From the NCBI GenBank assembly GCA_937873685.1, contig CALMYO010000018.1, positions 1 through 64,000 of the forward strand: 64,000 bases of DNA, written 5' to 3'. The stretch's first letter is position 1. The number at the start of each line of letters is the position of its first letter. Position numbers and translations under genes: made by a program. This DNA comes from an uncultured Paracoccaceae bacterium (GTDB lineage: Bacteria; Pseudomonadota; Alphaproteobacteria; Rhizobiales; Rhizobiaceae). Shown here piece by piece: positions 1 through 8,475 of this stretch. A model generated the notes under the pieces. The model worked only from the letters and a program-made list of their open reading frames with translations, was not told where the DNA came from and did no database searches.

Positions 1-71
1 ATGCGGTTTTCGGCCATTGCCGGCGTCAATAGCATCAGGAGCGTGGCGAGGGCAGGGGCGGTGCGGCGCAT
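1..71 (-). CDS. Start of an exported protein, cut by window edge
   Basis: Read on the minus strand, an ATG at position 71 opens a frame starting MRRTAPALATLLMLLTPAMA, then E-N-R, which runs off the left edge. This is a classic Sec signal peptide: two arginines, a hydrophobic core, and an A-M-A cleavage site. A strong ribosome binding site (GGAGGGG) lies just upstream of the ATG. Only 23 codons are visible, so the mature protein and its function cannot be named. It is divergent from the aldo/keto reductase; the 149 bases between them should hold both promoters. Confidence 0.6.
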   Translation of the reverse strand, partial: MRRTAPALATLLMLLTPAMAENR

Positions 72-220
72 GAGGTCCCCTCCGGGGCTTGCGATGGATC
101 GTCCGGCGTCAACTGGCCCGCCGGCGTGACGCAGGCATGACATCATGGGCGATTGCCGTTTGGATTGACACCCCTCTCCGGCGGTTTCTATCCTGTGTGC
201 GATCCCACCGGAGATTTGAA

Positions 221-1204
221 ATGAAGTATGTCCTGCTCGGCCGCACCGGCATGTCGGTTTCGCGCCTTTGCCTCGGCTGCATGAGCTATGGCCCGCCCGG
301 CGGGCCGACGCATCCGTGGGTGATCGACGAGGAGGCGGCGCAGCCATTCTTCCGCAAGGCCGTCGAAGCGGGCATCAACTTCTTCGATACTGCCAATCAT
401 TACAATTACGGCGCCAACGAGGAGATCACCGGCCGGGCGCTGAAGCGCTATGCGCGGCGCGACGAGATCGTCGTCGCCACCAAGGTCGGGCTGAAGATGG
501 GCGAGGGTCCCAACATGACGGGCCTGTCGCGCAAGCATGTGCTCGCGCAGATCGATGCTTCGCTTCGACGCCTCGGCATGGACCATGTCGACCTGCTCTA
601 TGTTCACCGGCTCGATCCCGAAACGCCGTTCGAGGAACTGGTGGAGACGCTCGATATCGTGGTGCGTTCCGGCAAGGCGCGCCATGTCGCCGCCTCGTCG
701 ATGTGGGCCTGGCAGTTCGCCAAGCTGCGCGCCATGCAGCAGGCGTCGGGCAAGGCCGGATTCGTCGCGATGCAGAATTTCTACAATCTCGCCTACCGGG
801 AGGAAGAGCGCGAGATGATGCCCTATTGCGCCGCCGAGAACGTTGCGGTGGTGCCGTGGTCGCCGATTGCGCGCGGTTTCCTTGCCGGCAACCGGCCACG
901 CGACGGCGAAGCGACGAATCGCGGGCGGCTCGACGCATTCCTGCAAGGCTATTTCGGCTCGGATGCGGATTACCGCGTGCTCGATGCGGTGCAGGCCGCC
1001 GCCGCCCGGCTCGGCGTTTCCGCAGCGCAAGTCGCCTATGCCTGGGTGCTGTCGAAGCCCTTCGTGACGGCGCCGATCGTCGGGGCGACGAAGGAATACC
1101 AGTTCGACGAGGCAATTGCGGCGCTGGACGTGGCGCTGGATGCGGAAACAGTGGCTGCGCTGGAAGCGCCCTATGCGCCCCGTCTGCCCATGGGGCATCG
1201 GTAG
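221..1204 (+). CDS. Aldo/keto reductase
   Basis: This encodes a 327-residue NAD(P)H-dependent oxidoreductase of the aldo/keto reductase superfamily, a cytosolic TIM barrel that reduces aldehydes or ketones. The catalytic tetrad is visible: D56 and Y61 in DTANHYNYG, K88 in VATKVG, and H129 in LLYVHRLDP. The start at MKYVLLGRTG fits the family N-terminus; the frame stays open upstream but the extra residues resemble no family member. The C-terminal cofactor loop (APIVGATKEYQFDEAI) is of the usual type. The substrate cannot be told from sequence. It stands alone, divergent from the partial gene on its left. Confidence 0.88.
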   Translation: MKYVLLGRTGMSVSRLCLGCMSYGPPGGPTHPWVIDEEAAQPFFRKAVEAGINFFDTANHYNYGANEEITGRALKRYARRDEIVVATKVGLKMGEGPNMTGLSRKHVLAQIDASLRRLGMDHVDLLYVHRLDPETPFEELVETLDIVVRSGKARHVAASSMWAWQFAKLRAMQQASGKAGFVAMQNFYNLAYREEEREMMPYCAAENVAVVPWSPIARGFLAGNRPRDGEATNRGRLDAFLQGYFGSDADYRVLDAVQAAAARLGVSAAQVAYAWVLSKPFVTAPIVGATKEYQFDEAIAALDVALDAETVAALEAPYAPRLPMGHR

Positions 1205-1305
1205 TGGTTTGACCGCGAGATTTGAGTCCGTGTTCGTTCTTGGCGCTTGCTGAAATGTCACGGTCGAATATCCACCAGAAAAAAATGGATAGTGATCCTT
1301 TGATA

Positions 1306-1350
1306 CCGACATTTGCCCCCGGTCTTGCTGCAAATGGAAGCAAATGTCGG
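1306..1350. repeat. Inverted repeat in intergenic DNA
   Basis: CCGACATTTGC (1306-1316) and GCAAATGTCGG (1340-1350) form a perfect 11-bp stem around a 23-base loop, after the aldo/keto reductase and before the MITE copy. It has no T-run, so a role as a simple terminator is weak; it may be an operator or part of another repeat. The rest of 1205-1362 shows no gene. Confidence 0.5.
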
Positions 1351-1362
1351 AGTTGGACCACG

Positions 1363-1704
1363 AGAGTGTCGGGCGAATACGTAGGGCCAAATTGAATCGA
1401 TTCGCCGCAACGCGGGGACTTTCCGTTCCCCTTGAGGCTACGGCATTCACACATCTGCGGGGCGAAGGCGCCAGTGGTACGGGGAGTTTCCCTCCCCCTT
1501 GTGGGGAGGGTGTCGGCGAAGCCGACGGGTGGGGGTATGGCCGTGCCAACAAATCTATGAATTTCCATCACTTTTTTCGCGCGTGCTGCGACGGCCCTCA
1601 CCCCCACCCCGGCGCTGCGCGCCGACCCTCCCCTCAAGGGGGAGGGAAACTCCCCGTGTTGCAGCGCTTCCCGAAACCGCTCGAACCTTTTCGCCCGATC
1701 CTCC
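1363..1704. mobile_element. MITE-like palindromic element, copy 1
   Basis: This non-coding element begins AGAGTGTCGGGCGAA and ends TTCGCCCGATCCTC, imperfect terminal inverted repeats. Inside, a GC-rich arm with CCCTCCCCCTTGTGGGGAGG near 1490 is mirrored by GACCCTCCCCTCAAGGGGGA near 1623, so a transcript would fold into one long hairpin. It is about 80-90% alike to the element at 29129-29404 by eye, but carries some 66 extra bases after CGCGGGGACTTTCC. It has no transposase of its own, so it would be moved in trans. It sits just upstream of the TerB/DnaJ gene and may affect that gene's 5' region. Confidence 0.75.
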
Positions 1705-1778
1705 AGGCGCCGCCATGCTGCGAAAGCGGGACGGACGCGCCCTTCAAACCCGGGTGCGAATCCCGTAAACGCTTCCGC

Positions 1779-2489
1779 ATGTCGATCTGGAGCGCACTCA
1801 CCCGCCTGTTGTCCGATTTCGCCACGCCGGCGTTTTCGGCGCTCGGCGAGCGCGTGCGCACCCTGTTTTCGGGCGATCCGCAGACGCGCCGGCAGGTGGC
1901 CTTCTCCATCGCCATGATCGCGTTGTCGGCCAAGATGGCCAAGGCGGATGGCGTGGTGACCGCCGACGAAATCGCGGCGTTTCGAGACATTTTCGAAATT
2001 CCGCAGGAGCAGGCAGGCAAGGTGGCGGGGCTGTACAATCTCGCCAAGCAGGACACAGCCGGCTACCGGAGCTATGCCCAGCAGGTGGCGCGGCTGTGCG
2101 GTTCCGGGCAACCGGATTGCCCGATGCTGGAGGACATCCTCGACGGGTTGTTCCACATCGCCAAGGCCGATGGCGTGCTGCACGAGCGCGAGGTCGATTT
2201 CCTGCGCGATGTTTCGGTCATTTTCGACGTGTCGGAACCGGAATTCCAGCGGATCCTTGCCCGCCATGGCGACAGGGGTGCGGCCGATCCCTGGACCGTG
2301 CTCGGACTCCAGCGCGACGCCAGCCATGCGCAGGCGCGGCGGCGTTATCTTGAACTTGTTCGCGAGAACCATCCGGACACGCTGGTTGCGCGCGGCGTGC
2401 CGCCTGAGTTCATCGGCATCGCCAATTCCCGTCTCGCCGCGATCAATGCCGCGTGGGACACCATCGAGCCGGAGTTGAAGCGGCAGTGA
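1779..2489 (+). CDS. TerB/DnaJ-domain co-chaperone (DjlA-like)
   Basis: This 236-residue protein joins an N-terminal TerB-like helical domain (about residues 35-160, with acidic repeats KADGVVTADE and KADGVLHERE) to a C-terminal J domain (about 170-236). The J domain has the HPD motif at 198-200 that stimulates the DnaK ATPase. The layout matches DjlA-type co-chaperones, though no clear membrane anchor is seen here. The ATG at 1779 is chosen because the frame upstream runs into the MITE element and is not conserved coding sequence. Its stop overlaps the GTG start of the amidase gene, so the two are coupled. Confidence 0.82.
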   Translation: MSIWSALTRLLSDFATPAFSALGERVRTLFSGDPQTRRQVAFSIAMIALSAKMAKADGVVTADEIAAFRDIFEIPQEQAGKVAGLYNLAKQDTAGYRSYAQQVARLCGSGQPDCPMLEDILDGLFHIAKADGVLHEREVDFLRDVSVIFDVSEPEFQRILARHGDRGAADPWTVLGLQRDASHAQARRRYLELVRENHPDTLVARGVPPEFIGIANSRLAAINAAWDTIEPELKRQ

Positions 2490-3247
2490 GCGCCTTTGCG
2501 CCCGACCATGCCGGCGCTCAAACGCGCTTTTCCCCGAATGTCGAGCCGCGTCGCGACGGCAAGCGCGCCGACATGCTGCTGCTGCACTATACCGGCATGG
2601 AAACGGGGCAGGCTGCCGAGGACTGGCTGTGCAATCCGCAAAGCGGCGTCTCCTGCCATTACATCGTGCATGAGGACGGGTGCATCGTGCAGATGGCGCC
2701 CGAAAGCCTGCGCGCCTGGCATGCCGGCGCAAGCTTCTGGGCCGGCGAGACCGACAACAATTCGCGCTCGATCGGCATCGAGATCGTCAATGGCGGGCAC
2801 GATTACGGCCTGCCGTCGTTCCCCGATGCGCAGATGCAGGCCGTGATCGCGCTTTGTAGCGACATCATCGCCCGCAATGGCATCGCCGCCGAGCGGGTGC
2901 TGGCGCATTCCGACATTGCGCCGCGGCGCAAGCGCGATCCCGGCGAGCGCTTCGACTGGGCGTTGCTGGCTGACGCCGGCATCGGCCATTACGTGCAGCC
3001 TGCACCGGCAGGCGGCGGGCGCTTTTTCGGCGAGGGCGACAGCGGGCAGCCGGTCGAGGCGCTGCAGGCGATGCTCGCGCTTTACGGCTACGATTGCCCG
3101 GTGACCGGTGCGTTCGATGCACACACCGCGATGGTGGTGCGCGCCTTCCAGCGGCATTTCCGGCCAGCGCGGGTCGACGGCGTCGCCGACGCTTCGACGA
3201 TCGAAACCCTGCACCGGTTGCTTACTGCGCTGCCCGCTCTTGCGTGA
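2486..3247 (+). CDS. AmpD-like N-acetylmuramoyl-L-alanine amidase
   Basis: A 253-residue zinc amidase that cleaves the amide bond between N-acetylmuramic acid and L-alanine in peptidoglycan or its recycling products. The amidase_2 domain fills about residues 20-170; zinc ligands H34 (LLLHYTG), H141 and D151 (HSDIAPRRKRDPG) are present. A C-terminal peptidoglycan-binding domain (about 180-245, with AMLALYGYD and VVRAFQRHF) follows. The GTG start at 2486 overlaps the previous stop by four bases (GTGA). No signal peptide is seen, which fits a cytosolic AmpD role, although the wall-binding domain is more common in AmiD-like enzymes. Confidence 0.86.
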   Translation: MSAFAPDHAGAQTRFSPNVEPRRDGKRADMLLLHYTGMETGQAAEDWLCNPQSGVSCHYIVHEDGCIVQMAPESLRAWHAGASFWAGETDNNSRSIGIEIVNGGHDYGLPSFPDAQMQAVIALCSDIIARNGIAAERVLAHSDIAPRRKRDPGERFDWALLADAGIGHYVQPAPAGGGRFFGEGDSGQPVEALQAMLALYGYDCPVTGAFDAHTAMVVRAFQRHFRPARVDGVADASTIETLHRLLTALPALA

Positions 3248-3450
3248 TTTCCTTCCGGCGCGTTTTGCTGCACTGCGGTAACAATCTGTAACGCAAAGTC
3301 ATTTTGCGGGCGTACTGGCGCCCGATTTTGCTTTCAAAGCCCGCCGGCGTGTATCGGCCGGGGAACACCGCGCGTTTTGCGGTCGCGCCGATGCGAATTG
3401 AGGTCCGGAACGGCAATATCGCCGTCTCCCGAACATACAGGGAAATGCAG

Positions 3451-3906
3451 ATGAAATTCGGAGTTCTTGCTCCGGCGGCGCTCGCGCTTGCCGGCATGGT
3501 GACGGTTTGCGCCAATCCGGCGAACGCGGCCGACAGCCGCCCCTACGCCAATCTCGTCTCGAAATACGCCGCCGCCTATGGCGTGCCGGAGAAACTGGCG
3601 CATGCGGTGATCAGGATCGAGAGCAACTACCGGCGCAATGCGCGCGGCAAGGCTGGCGAAATCGGCCTCATGCAGATCAAGCTCGGCACCGCGCGCGGCA
3701 TGGGCTATCGCGGCAGCGCAGCCGGCTTGTACGAACCGGCGAACAATCTCAAATACGGGATCAAGTATCTCGCAGCGGCGCATAGGCTCGGTGGTGGCGC
3801 CACCTGCGCCACCATTTTGAGATACAATGCGGGCCACGGCGCGCGGCGCATGAACCCGACCTCGAAGCGCTACTGCGCAAAGGTGCAGCGCGAACTGGAG
3901 AGCTGA
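3451..3906 (+). CDS. Small lytic transglycosylase, SLT domain
   Basis: A 151-residue exported muralytic enzyme. Residues 1-27 form a signal peptide ending A-N-A/A-D. The SLT domain follows, with catalytic glutamate E57 in RIESNY and the typical GEIGLMQI and LRYNAG segments. Such enzymes cut the MurNAc-GlcNAc bond to give 1,6-anhydro-MurNAc ends. The ATG at 3451 has AGGGAA six bases upstream; a second ATG at 3445 is possible. At 151 residues it is short for the family and holds little besides the catalytic fold. It sits between a wall amidase and the dcw cluster. Confidence 0.87.
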   Translation: MKFGVLAPAALALAGMVTVCANPANAADSRPYANLVSKYAAAYGVPEKLAHAVIRIESNYRRNARGKAGEIGLMQIKLGTARGMGYRGSAAGLYEPANNLKYGIKYLAAAHRLGGGATCATILRYNAGHGARRMNPTSKRYCAKVQRELES

Positions 3907-3955
3907 CGCACCGACACGGCGCTTGCAATTGCCGCCAATGTGGCCCAAATCCGCC

Positions 3956-4397
3956 CGGTCAGCCGGCCGGGCGGCCGCGGACGCCAATGCCGAAAGGCGG
4001 CGTTCGAGGAAAGTCCGGGCTCCACGGAAACACGGCGCCGGATAACGTCCGGCGGGGGAAACCCCAGGGATAGCGCCACAGAAAGCAGACCACCCCGCCT
4101 TCCGTGCGGCTTGCGCCCGCCTTCGTGGCGCATCGCGAGCCGCAGGGAGGGCGGGGCCAGGGTGAAAGGGTGGGGTAAGAGCCCACCGCGGACGCGGCAA
4201 CGCGGACGGCACGGCAAGCCCCGCCGGGAGCAAGACCGAATAGGGATGGCGCGCCGGCGCAAGCCGGCAGGCCCGTTTCCGGGCCAGTCATCCGGGTGGG
4301 TTGCTTGAGGCGGATGGCGACATCCGCCCCAGAGGAATGGTCGCCGCGCCGGGCTTGCCCCGGCTGCACAGAACCCGGCTTACAGGCCGGCTGACGC
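3956..4397 (+). ncRNA. rnpB: RNase P RNA, bacterial type A
   Basis: This is the catalytic RNA of RNase P, which trims tRNA 5' ends. Helix P1 is formed by GTCAGCCGGCC at 3958-3968 and GGCCGGCTGAC at 4385-4395. Conserved core segments are present: GAGGAAAGTCCGGGCTCC near 4007, ACAGAAAGCAGACC near 4078, GGGTAAGAGCCCACCGC near 4170, and the 3' segment CAGAACCCGGCTTACAGGCC. Length and P1 pairing set the ends to within a few bases. The position just before mraZ is usual in Rhizobiales. No tRNA gene was seen in the window. Confidence 0.95.
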
Positions 4398-4573
4398 TTT
4401 TCGTTTTGCTTCAAAAACTTGAGGGATGCGCGCGCAGCCGCCCCCTCGTCGTTCGCATTCGCGGCTGCTCATTTGCCCCTCCTTACCCTTCCTTAAGCCT
4501 AACGGGCGATAAACGGTGTCGTTTGCCGTGTTGTGAAAACATGTCCGCAAAATGGAGTTTGTGACCAGCCTGT

Positions 4574-4607
4574 CCCGTTGACGCCCATGTTTGCCCATGC
4601 TATCCCA
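4574..4607 (-). promoter_or_regulatory. Probable MraZ-binding repeat (dcw operator)
   Basis: Three CCCA blocks start at 4584, 4594 and 4604, with a near-match CCCG at 4574, so the period is exactly 10 bp. On the minus strand this reads TGGG-N6-TGGG-N6-TGGG. In E. coli, MraZ binds TGGGN repeats with 5-base spacers before its own gene, the same period. The site lies about 185 bases before mraZ. Orientation is the reverse of the gene. The rest of 4398-4791 shows no gene and should hold the dcw promoter. Confidence 0.6.
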
Positions 4608-4791
4608 AATGCCGAGACGTGCAGACAAGGCGCGTGGCGACATTCTTTCCCGAAGCGACCGGCGACAAACGCAGGCGCGGCGAAGCTGGTCACTTCGCCG
4701 GATGGAGTTCGTGCGCGCTCGGGCTGCCAGGAAAATTCGTTTCGAAAGGCTGGGGGATGGGCCTTGAGAATGAGCGTGTGGTCGAGTTCTG

Positions 4792-5253
4792 ATGGACCGG
4801 TTCCTGTCGAATGCCGTCAATCGCATCGACGCCAAGGGGCGGGTTTCCGTGCCGGCGCATTTTCGCACGGTCCTGCAGAAGCGGGGTTTTTCCGACCTCT
4901 ATGCGCTGCAGTCGATCGACATGCCGGCGGTCGACGTCGGTGGCCCGGACCTGTTGCAACGCTACGAGGACAAGCTGGCGACGCAGGACATGCTGGCGGC
5001 GTCCTCGGACGACCTGTCGATCTATTGCCATGGCGACGGGGCCTTCCTGAAGCTGGACCAGGACGGCCGGATCATGGTCACCGATTTCATCCGCGAACAG
5101 ACCGGCATCACCTCGGAAGTGTGTTTCGTCGGTCGCGGGCTGTTCTTCCAGATGTGGGAGCCGCAAGCCTTCCAGACTGTGCGCGAAAAGGTGCGCGCGC
5201 GCCTGGCGGCGCAGCGTGCGGCGACCGCCACCCCTTCAGGAGCGCCGCAATGA
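4792..5253 (+). CDS. mraZ: Transcriptional regulator MraZ
   Basis: First gene of the division and cell wall cluster. This 153-residue protein has two SpoVT/AbrB-like DNA-binding halves; the first carries [16 protein letters not shown] (about 10-25) and the second [16 protein letters not shown] (about 85-102), the paired D-x-K/D-G-R motifs of the family. MraZ represses the dcw operon in E. coli; that role is inferred here from the repeat array upstream. Its TGA overlaps the rsmH start (ATGA). The length is normal. Confidence 0.95.
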   Translation: MDRFLSNAVNRIDAKGRVSVPAHFRTVLQKRGFSDLYALQSIDMPAVDVGGPDLLQRYEDKLATQDMLAASSDDLSIYCHGDGAFLKLDQDGRIMVTDFIREQTGITSEVCFVGRGLFFQMWEPQAFQTVREKVRARLAAQRAATATPSGAPQ

Positions 5254-6284
5254 GTACGGGCGCCGGCGACGGCATCGCTGCCGCCGGTGGCGGACCGGCC
5301 CGGCACATTCCGGTGCTTCTGGACGAAGTGATCGCCGCACTGGCGCCGCGGCCGGGCGAGGTGTTTCTCGACGGCACCTTTGGCGCCGGCGGCTATACGC
5401 GGGCGATCCTGAATGCGGGCGCCAGCGTGATCGCGATCGATCGCGATCCGGACGCCATCGCGTCGGGACGGGCCATGGAGGCGCAACTCGCCGGTCGCCT
5501 CCGCCTGGTGCAGGGCCGCTTCTCCGATCTCGACATCCATGGCGGGCAAGGCGCGCTCGATGGCGTCGTGCTCGACATCGGCGTTTCCTCAATGCAACTC
5601 GATGAGGGCGAGCGCGGTTTTTCGTTTCGCCAGGACGGACCGCTCGACATGCGCATGAGCCAATCGGGACCGAGCGCGGCCGAGATCGTCAATCACGCTG
5701 ACCTGACCGCCCTGACCCGCATCATCGGCATCCTCGGCGAGGAGCGGCAGGCATCAGCCACGGCAGGCGCCACCGTCGGCCGCCGCGCGGCTCGGCCGTT
5801 TTCGCGCACCGCCGATCTGGCGGCGCTGGTGGCGGAAACCGCGCCCGCCGGCCCGCGCGAGCGCATACATCCTGCGACGCGCACGTTCCAGGCGCTGCGC
5901 ATCCATGTCAACGACGAACTCGGCGAACTCGGTCGGGCGCTGTTTGCCGCCGAGCGGGCGCTGACGGCTGGCGGGCGGCTTGCCGTCGTCACCTTTCACT
6001 CGCTGGAAGACCGCATCGTCAAGCGCTTCCTCGCCGATCGTTCAGGCGGTGTCGGCGGATCGCGCCATCTGCCGGAGGTCAAGGCTTCGGAACCGACGTT
6101 CCGCCTGCCAAAGCGCGGGGCACAAACGCCGACAGAAGGCGAATGTGCCGCCAATCCGCGCGCCCGATCTGCAAAACTTCGTTCGGCAATACGCACCGAA
6201 GCGCCGGCGCGCAGCGCCGAGATGAGCCTGTTTGGCCTGCCGCGGCTGCCGGCCGCCGAAACCTTCAAGGAAACCAGCCGATGA
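5250..6284 (+). CDS. rsmH: 16S rRNA (cytosine1402-N4)-methyltransferase
   Basis: This 344-residue S-adenosylmethionine-dependent enzyme N4-methylates C1402 of 16S rRNA in the decoding site. The SAM-binding region [15 protein letters not shown] (about 37-51) is followed by [13 protein letters not shown]; downstream [12 protein letters not shown] and the C-terminal [14 protein letters not shown] are family hallmarks. The ATG at 5250 overlaps the mraZ stop, and although the frame is open upstream, family members start at this point. Its end overlaps ftsL by four bases. Nothing unusual is seen. Confidence 0.95.
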   Translation: MSTGAGDGIAAAGGGPARHIPVLLDEVIAALAPRPGEVFLDGTFGAGGYTRAILNAGASVIAIDRDPDAIASGRAMEAQLAGRLRLVQGRFSDLDIHGGQGALDGVVLDIGVSSMQLDEGERGFSFRQDGPLDMRMSQSGPSAAEIVNHADLTALTRIIGILGEERQASATAGATVGRRAARPFSRTADLAALVAETAPAGPRERIHPATRTFQALRIHVNDELGELGRALFAAERALTAGGRLAVVTFHSLEDRIVKRFLADRSGGVGGSRHLPEVKASEPTFRLPKRGAQTPTEGECAANPRARSAKLRSAIRTEAPARSAEMSLFGLPRLPAAETFKETSR

Positions 6285-6664
6285 TCCTGCGAGGCGCAGA
6301 CACGATCCTGATTGCGATGATGGTCGCAGCCGCCGCCTGGACCTATCAGGTCAAGCACGAGGCGGAAGACAAGCTCGCGGAAATCCGCAGCCTCGACCGG
6401 GCGATTTCCGCCGAACGCGACACCATCGACCTGCTGAAGGCCGATCTCAGCTATCTCGTCCAGCCGGTACGCCTGCAGGCGATCGTCGAAGCCCATGCAA
6501 GCCAGCTTGGCCTTCAGCCGCTGGATGCAACACAGATCGCCCATCGCAACGAATTGCCGGCGCGGATGGTCGATCTGGAACCGCCCGTGCAGTCCGGTGA
6601 CGATGGCGAAATGGTCGCAGCGCCGGACGCCGCGGCCATCAAGACAGGGAGTGTGAAGCGCTGA
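6281..6664 (+). CDS. ftsL: Cell division protein FtsL
   Basis: A 127-residue bitopic protein of the divisome. It has one membrane segment near the N-terminus (about residues 5-22, [17 protein letters not shown]) followed by a periplasmic coiled coil ([18 protein letters not shown] onwards) and a hydrophilic tail. FtsL joins FtsB and FtsQ and activates the FtsW-FtsI synthase. Sequence conservation in FtsL is low; the call rests on topology, size and position between rsmH and ftsI. The ATG overlaps the rsmH stop by four bases. Confidence 0.88.
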   Translation: MILRGADTILIAMMVAAAAWTYQVKHEAEDKLAEIRSLDRAISAERDTIDLLKADLSYLVQPVRLQAIVEAHASQLGLQPLDATQIAHRNELPARMVDLEPPVQSGDDGEMVAAPDAAAIKTGSVKR

Positions 6665-6665
6665 C

Positions 6666-8393
6666 ATGCTGAAATCCTTCGTTCCCTCCCTGAAGCGCCT
6701 GAAACCGGGCATCCTGCCGCGCCTGCCCTCGCTTGCCGGACGCGGTCAGGCGGCAACCGAGCGCGAACAGGCTCATGGCCGCATTCGCATCGCCGCAATC
6801 GCCTTCCTGACCATCTACGCCATCATCGGCGGTCGTCTCGCCTGGTTCGGCATGCAGGATCTCGCCTCGGCCAACGGCTTTGCGGCAGGCGACCGCACGC
6901 TTGCGTCGCGACCAGACATCGTCGACCGTAGCGGCGAGGTACTGGCGACCGACGTGCGTGTCGCATCGCTCTACGCCGAGCCACGCCGCATCATCGACGC
7001 CGACGAGGCGGTGGAGCTTTTGAGCTCCGTGCTGCCCGATCTCGACTACGAGAAAACCCACGCGAAACTGAAGAGCGGCTCCGGTTTCGCCTGGCTGAAG
7101 CGGGAAATCACCCCGAAGCAGCAGGCCGAAGTGCTGGCGCTCGGTATTCCCGGAATCGGTTTTCGCAGCGAGAAGCGCCGTTTCTATCCTGGCGGTCCGA
7201 CCGCGTCGCACATTGTCGGCCTCGTCAACGTCGACAACCAGGGCATCGCCGGCCTTGAGAAATTCATTGACGACAACGGTCTGTCGGCATTGCAGGATGC
7301 TGGGCTTGCCGCAGGCGCCGAACTCGAACCGGTGCGCACCTCCATCGACAACCGCGTGCAGCATATCGTGCGTGACGAACTGGCGGCGGCGATGGAGCGG
7401 TATTCGGCGATTGCCGCGGGCGCCACGATCATCGATGTCCATACCGGTGAAGTGCTGGCGATGGCCTCGCTGCCTGATTACGACCCCAACAATCCGTTCA
7501 ACGCGCTCGAAAAGGACCGGCTGAACCGGATGTCGGCCGGCACCTTCGAGATGGGCTCGACCTTCAAGGCCTTCACCACCGCGATGGCGCTGGATTCAGG
7601 GCTCGTGAAGATGACGGATTCCTTCGACGCTTCACGGCCAATCCAGATTGCCCGCTTCACGATCAACGATTTCCACGGCAAAGGGCGGCGGCTCTCGGTG
7701 CCGGAAATCTTCATCTACTCGTCGAACATCGGCACCGCCAAGATGGCCGACAAGGTCGGCACCGAGAACCACCGCGCCTTCCTGAAGAAAATCGGCCTGC
7801 TCGACCGCATGAACACCGAACTGCCGGAAGTTGCCCGCCCGACTGAGCCGCGCGAGTGGAAGAAGCTGAATTCCATCACCATTTCCTTCGGCCACGGCGT
7901 CTCGACAACGCCGCTGCAAACGGCGGTGGCGGCGGCGACCCTGATGAACGGCGGCAAGCTGATCGATCCGACCTTCCTGCCGCGCTCGCGGGCAGAGGCC
8001 GACGAGATCGCCCGGCAGGTCATTTCGCAAAAGACATCCGAAGACATGCGTTACCTGTTCCGGCTGAATGTCGAGAAAGGTTCTGGCCGCCGCGCCGAGG
8101 TGGCGGGATTTGAAGTCGGCGGCAAGACCGGCACGGCAGAGAAGGTCGTCAACGGTCGTTACTCCTCGGCGAAACGGTTCAACGCCTTCCTTTCGGCATT
8201 TCCGATTTCCGATCCGTAATACGTGGTTCTCGTCATTCTCGACGAGCCGAAGGCGGCCAAGGACGGCGGCGGCGTGACCGCCGGTTCCAACGCCGCGCCA
8301 ACGGTTTCCAACATCATCCGGCGCAGCGCCTCGCTGCTTGGCGTGACGCCGGAATTCGGCAATGAGGGCGCTGCCCTGCTTGTTTCGTATTGA
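6666..8393 (+). CDS. ftsI: FtsI (PBP3) with an in-frame TAA stop
   Basis: Septal peptidoglycan transpeptidase. A membrane anchor (about 40-60) is followed by the pedestal domain and the penicillin-binding domain, with active-site S298 in STFK, S352-S353-N354, and K487-T488-G489. Codon 518 is TAA (8217-8219), yet the same frame continues to TGA at 8391-8393 with the family's normal C-terminus: YVVLVILDEPKAAKDGGG and later NAAPTVSNIIRRSASLLGV. The intact protein would be 575 residues. Family members have Q or K where the TAA is, so one base change explains it. Termination would remove the last beta strand and helix of the transpeptidase fold. It may be a sequence error, a real nonsense mutation, or a read-through codon. 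Confidence 0.9.
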
Positions 8394-8475
8394 GTCGTGT
8401 ATGAGTAAGCGAATCACCTGCGTGTCTGACACGTCGGCATTCTGATCCGGGGACGCAACAACGGTCCTTTGCACG

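Noticed and set aside
1344-1778. N-terminal extension of the TerB/DnaJ protein
   Set aside because: The extension is translation of the MITE element and has no counterpart in the family; the ATG at 1779 gives the family start.
4751-4765. A second MraZ box (TGGGGGATGGG) near mraZ
   Set aside because: Spacing between the TGGG blocks is 7 bases, not the 10-bp period, and there are only two copies.
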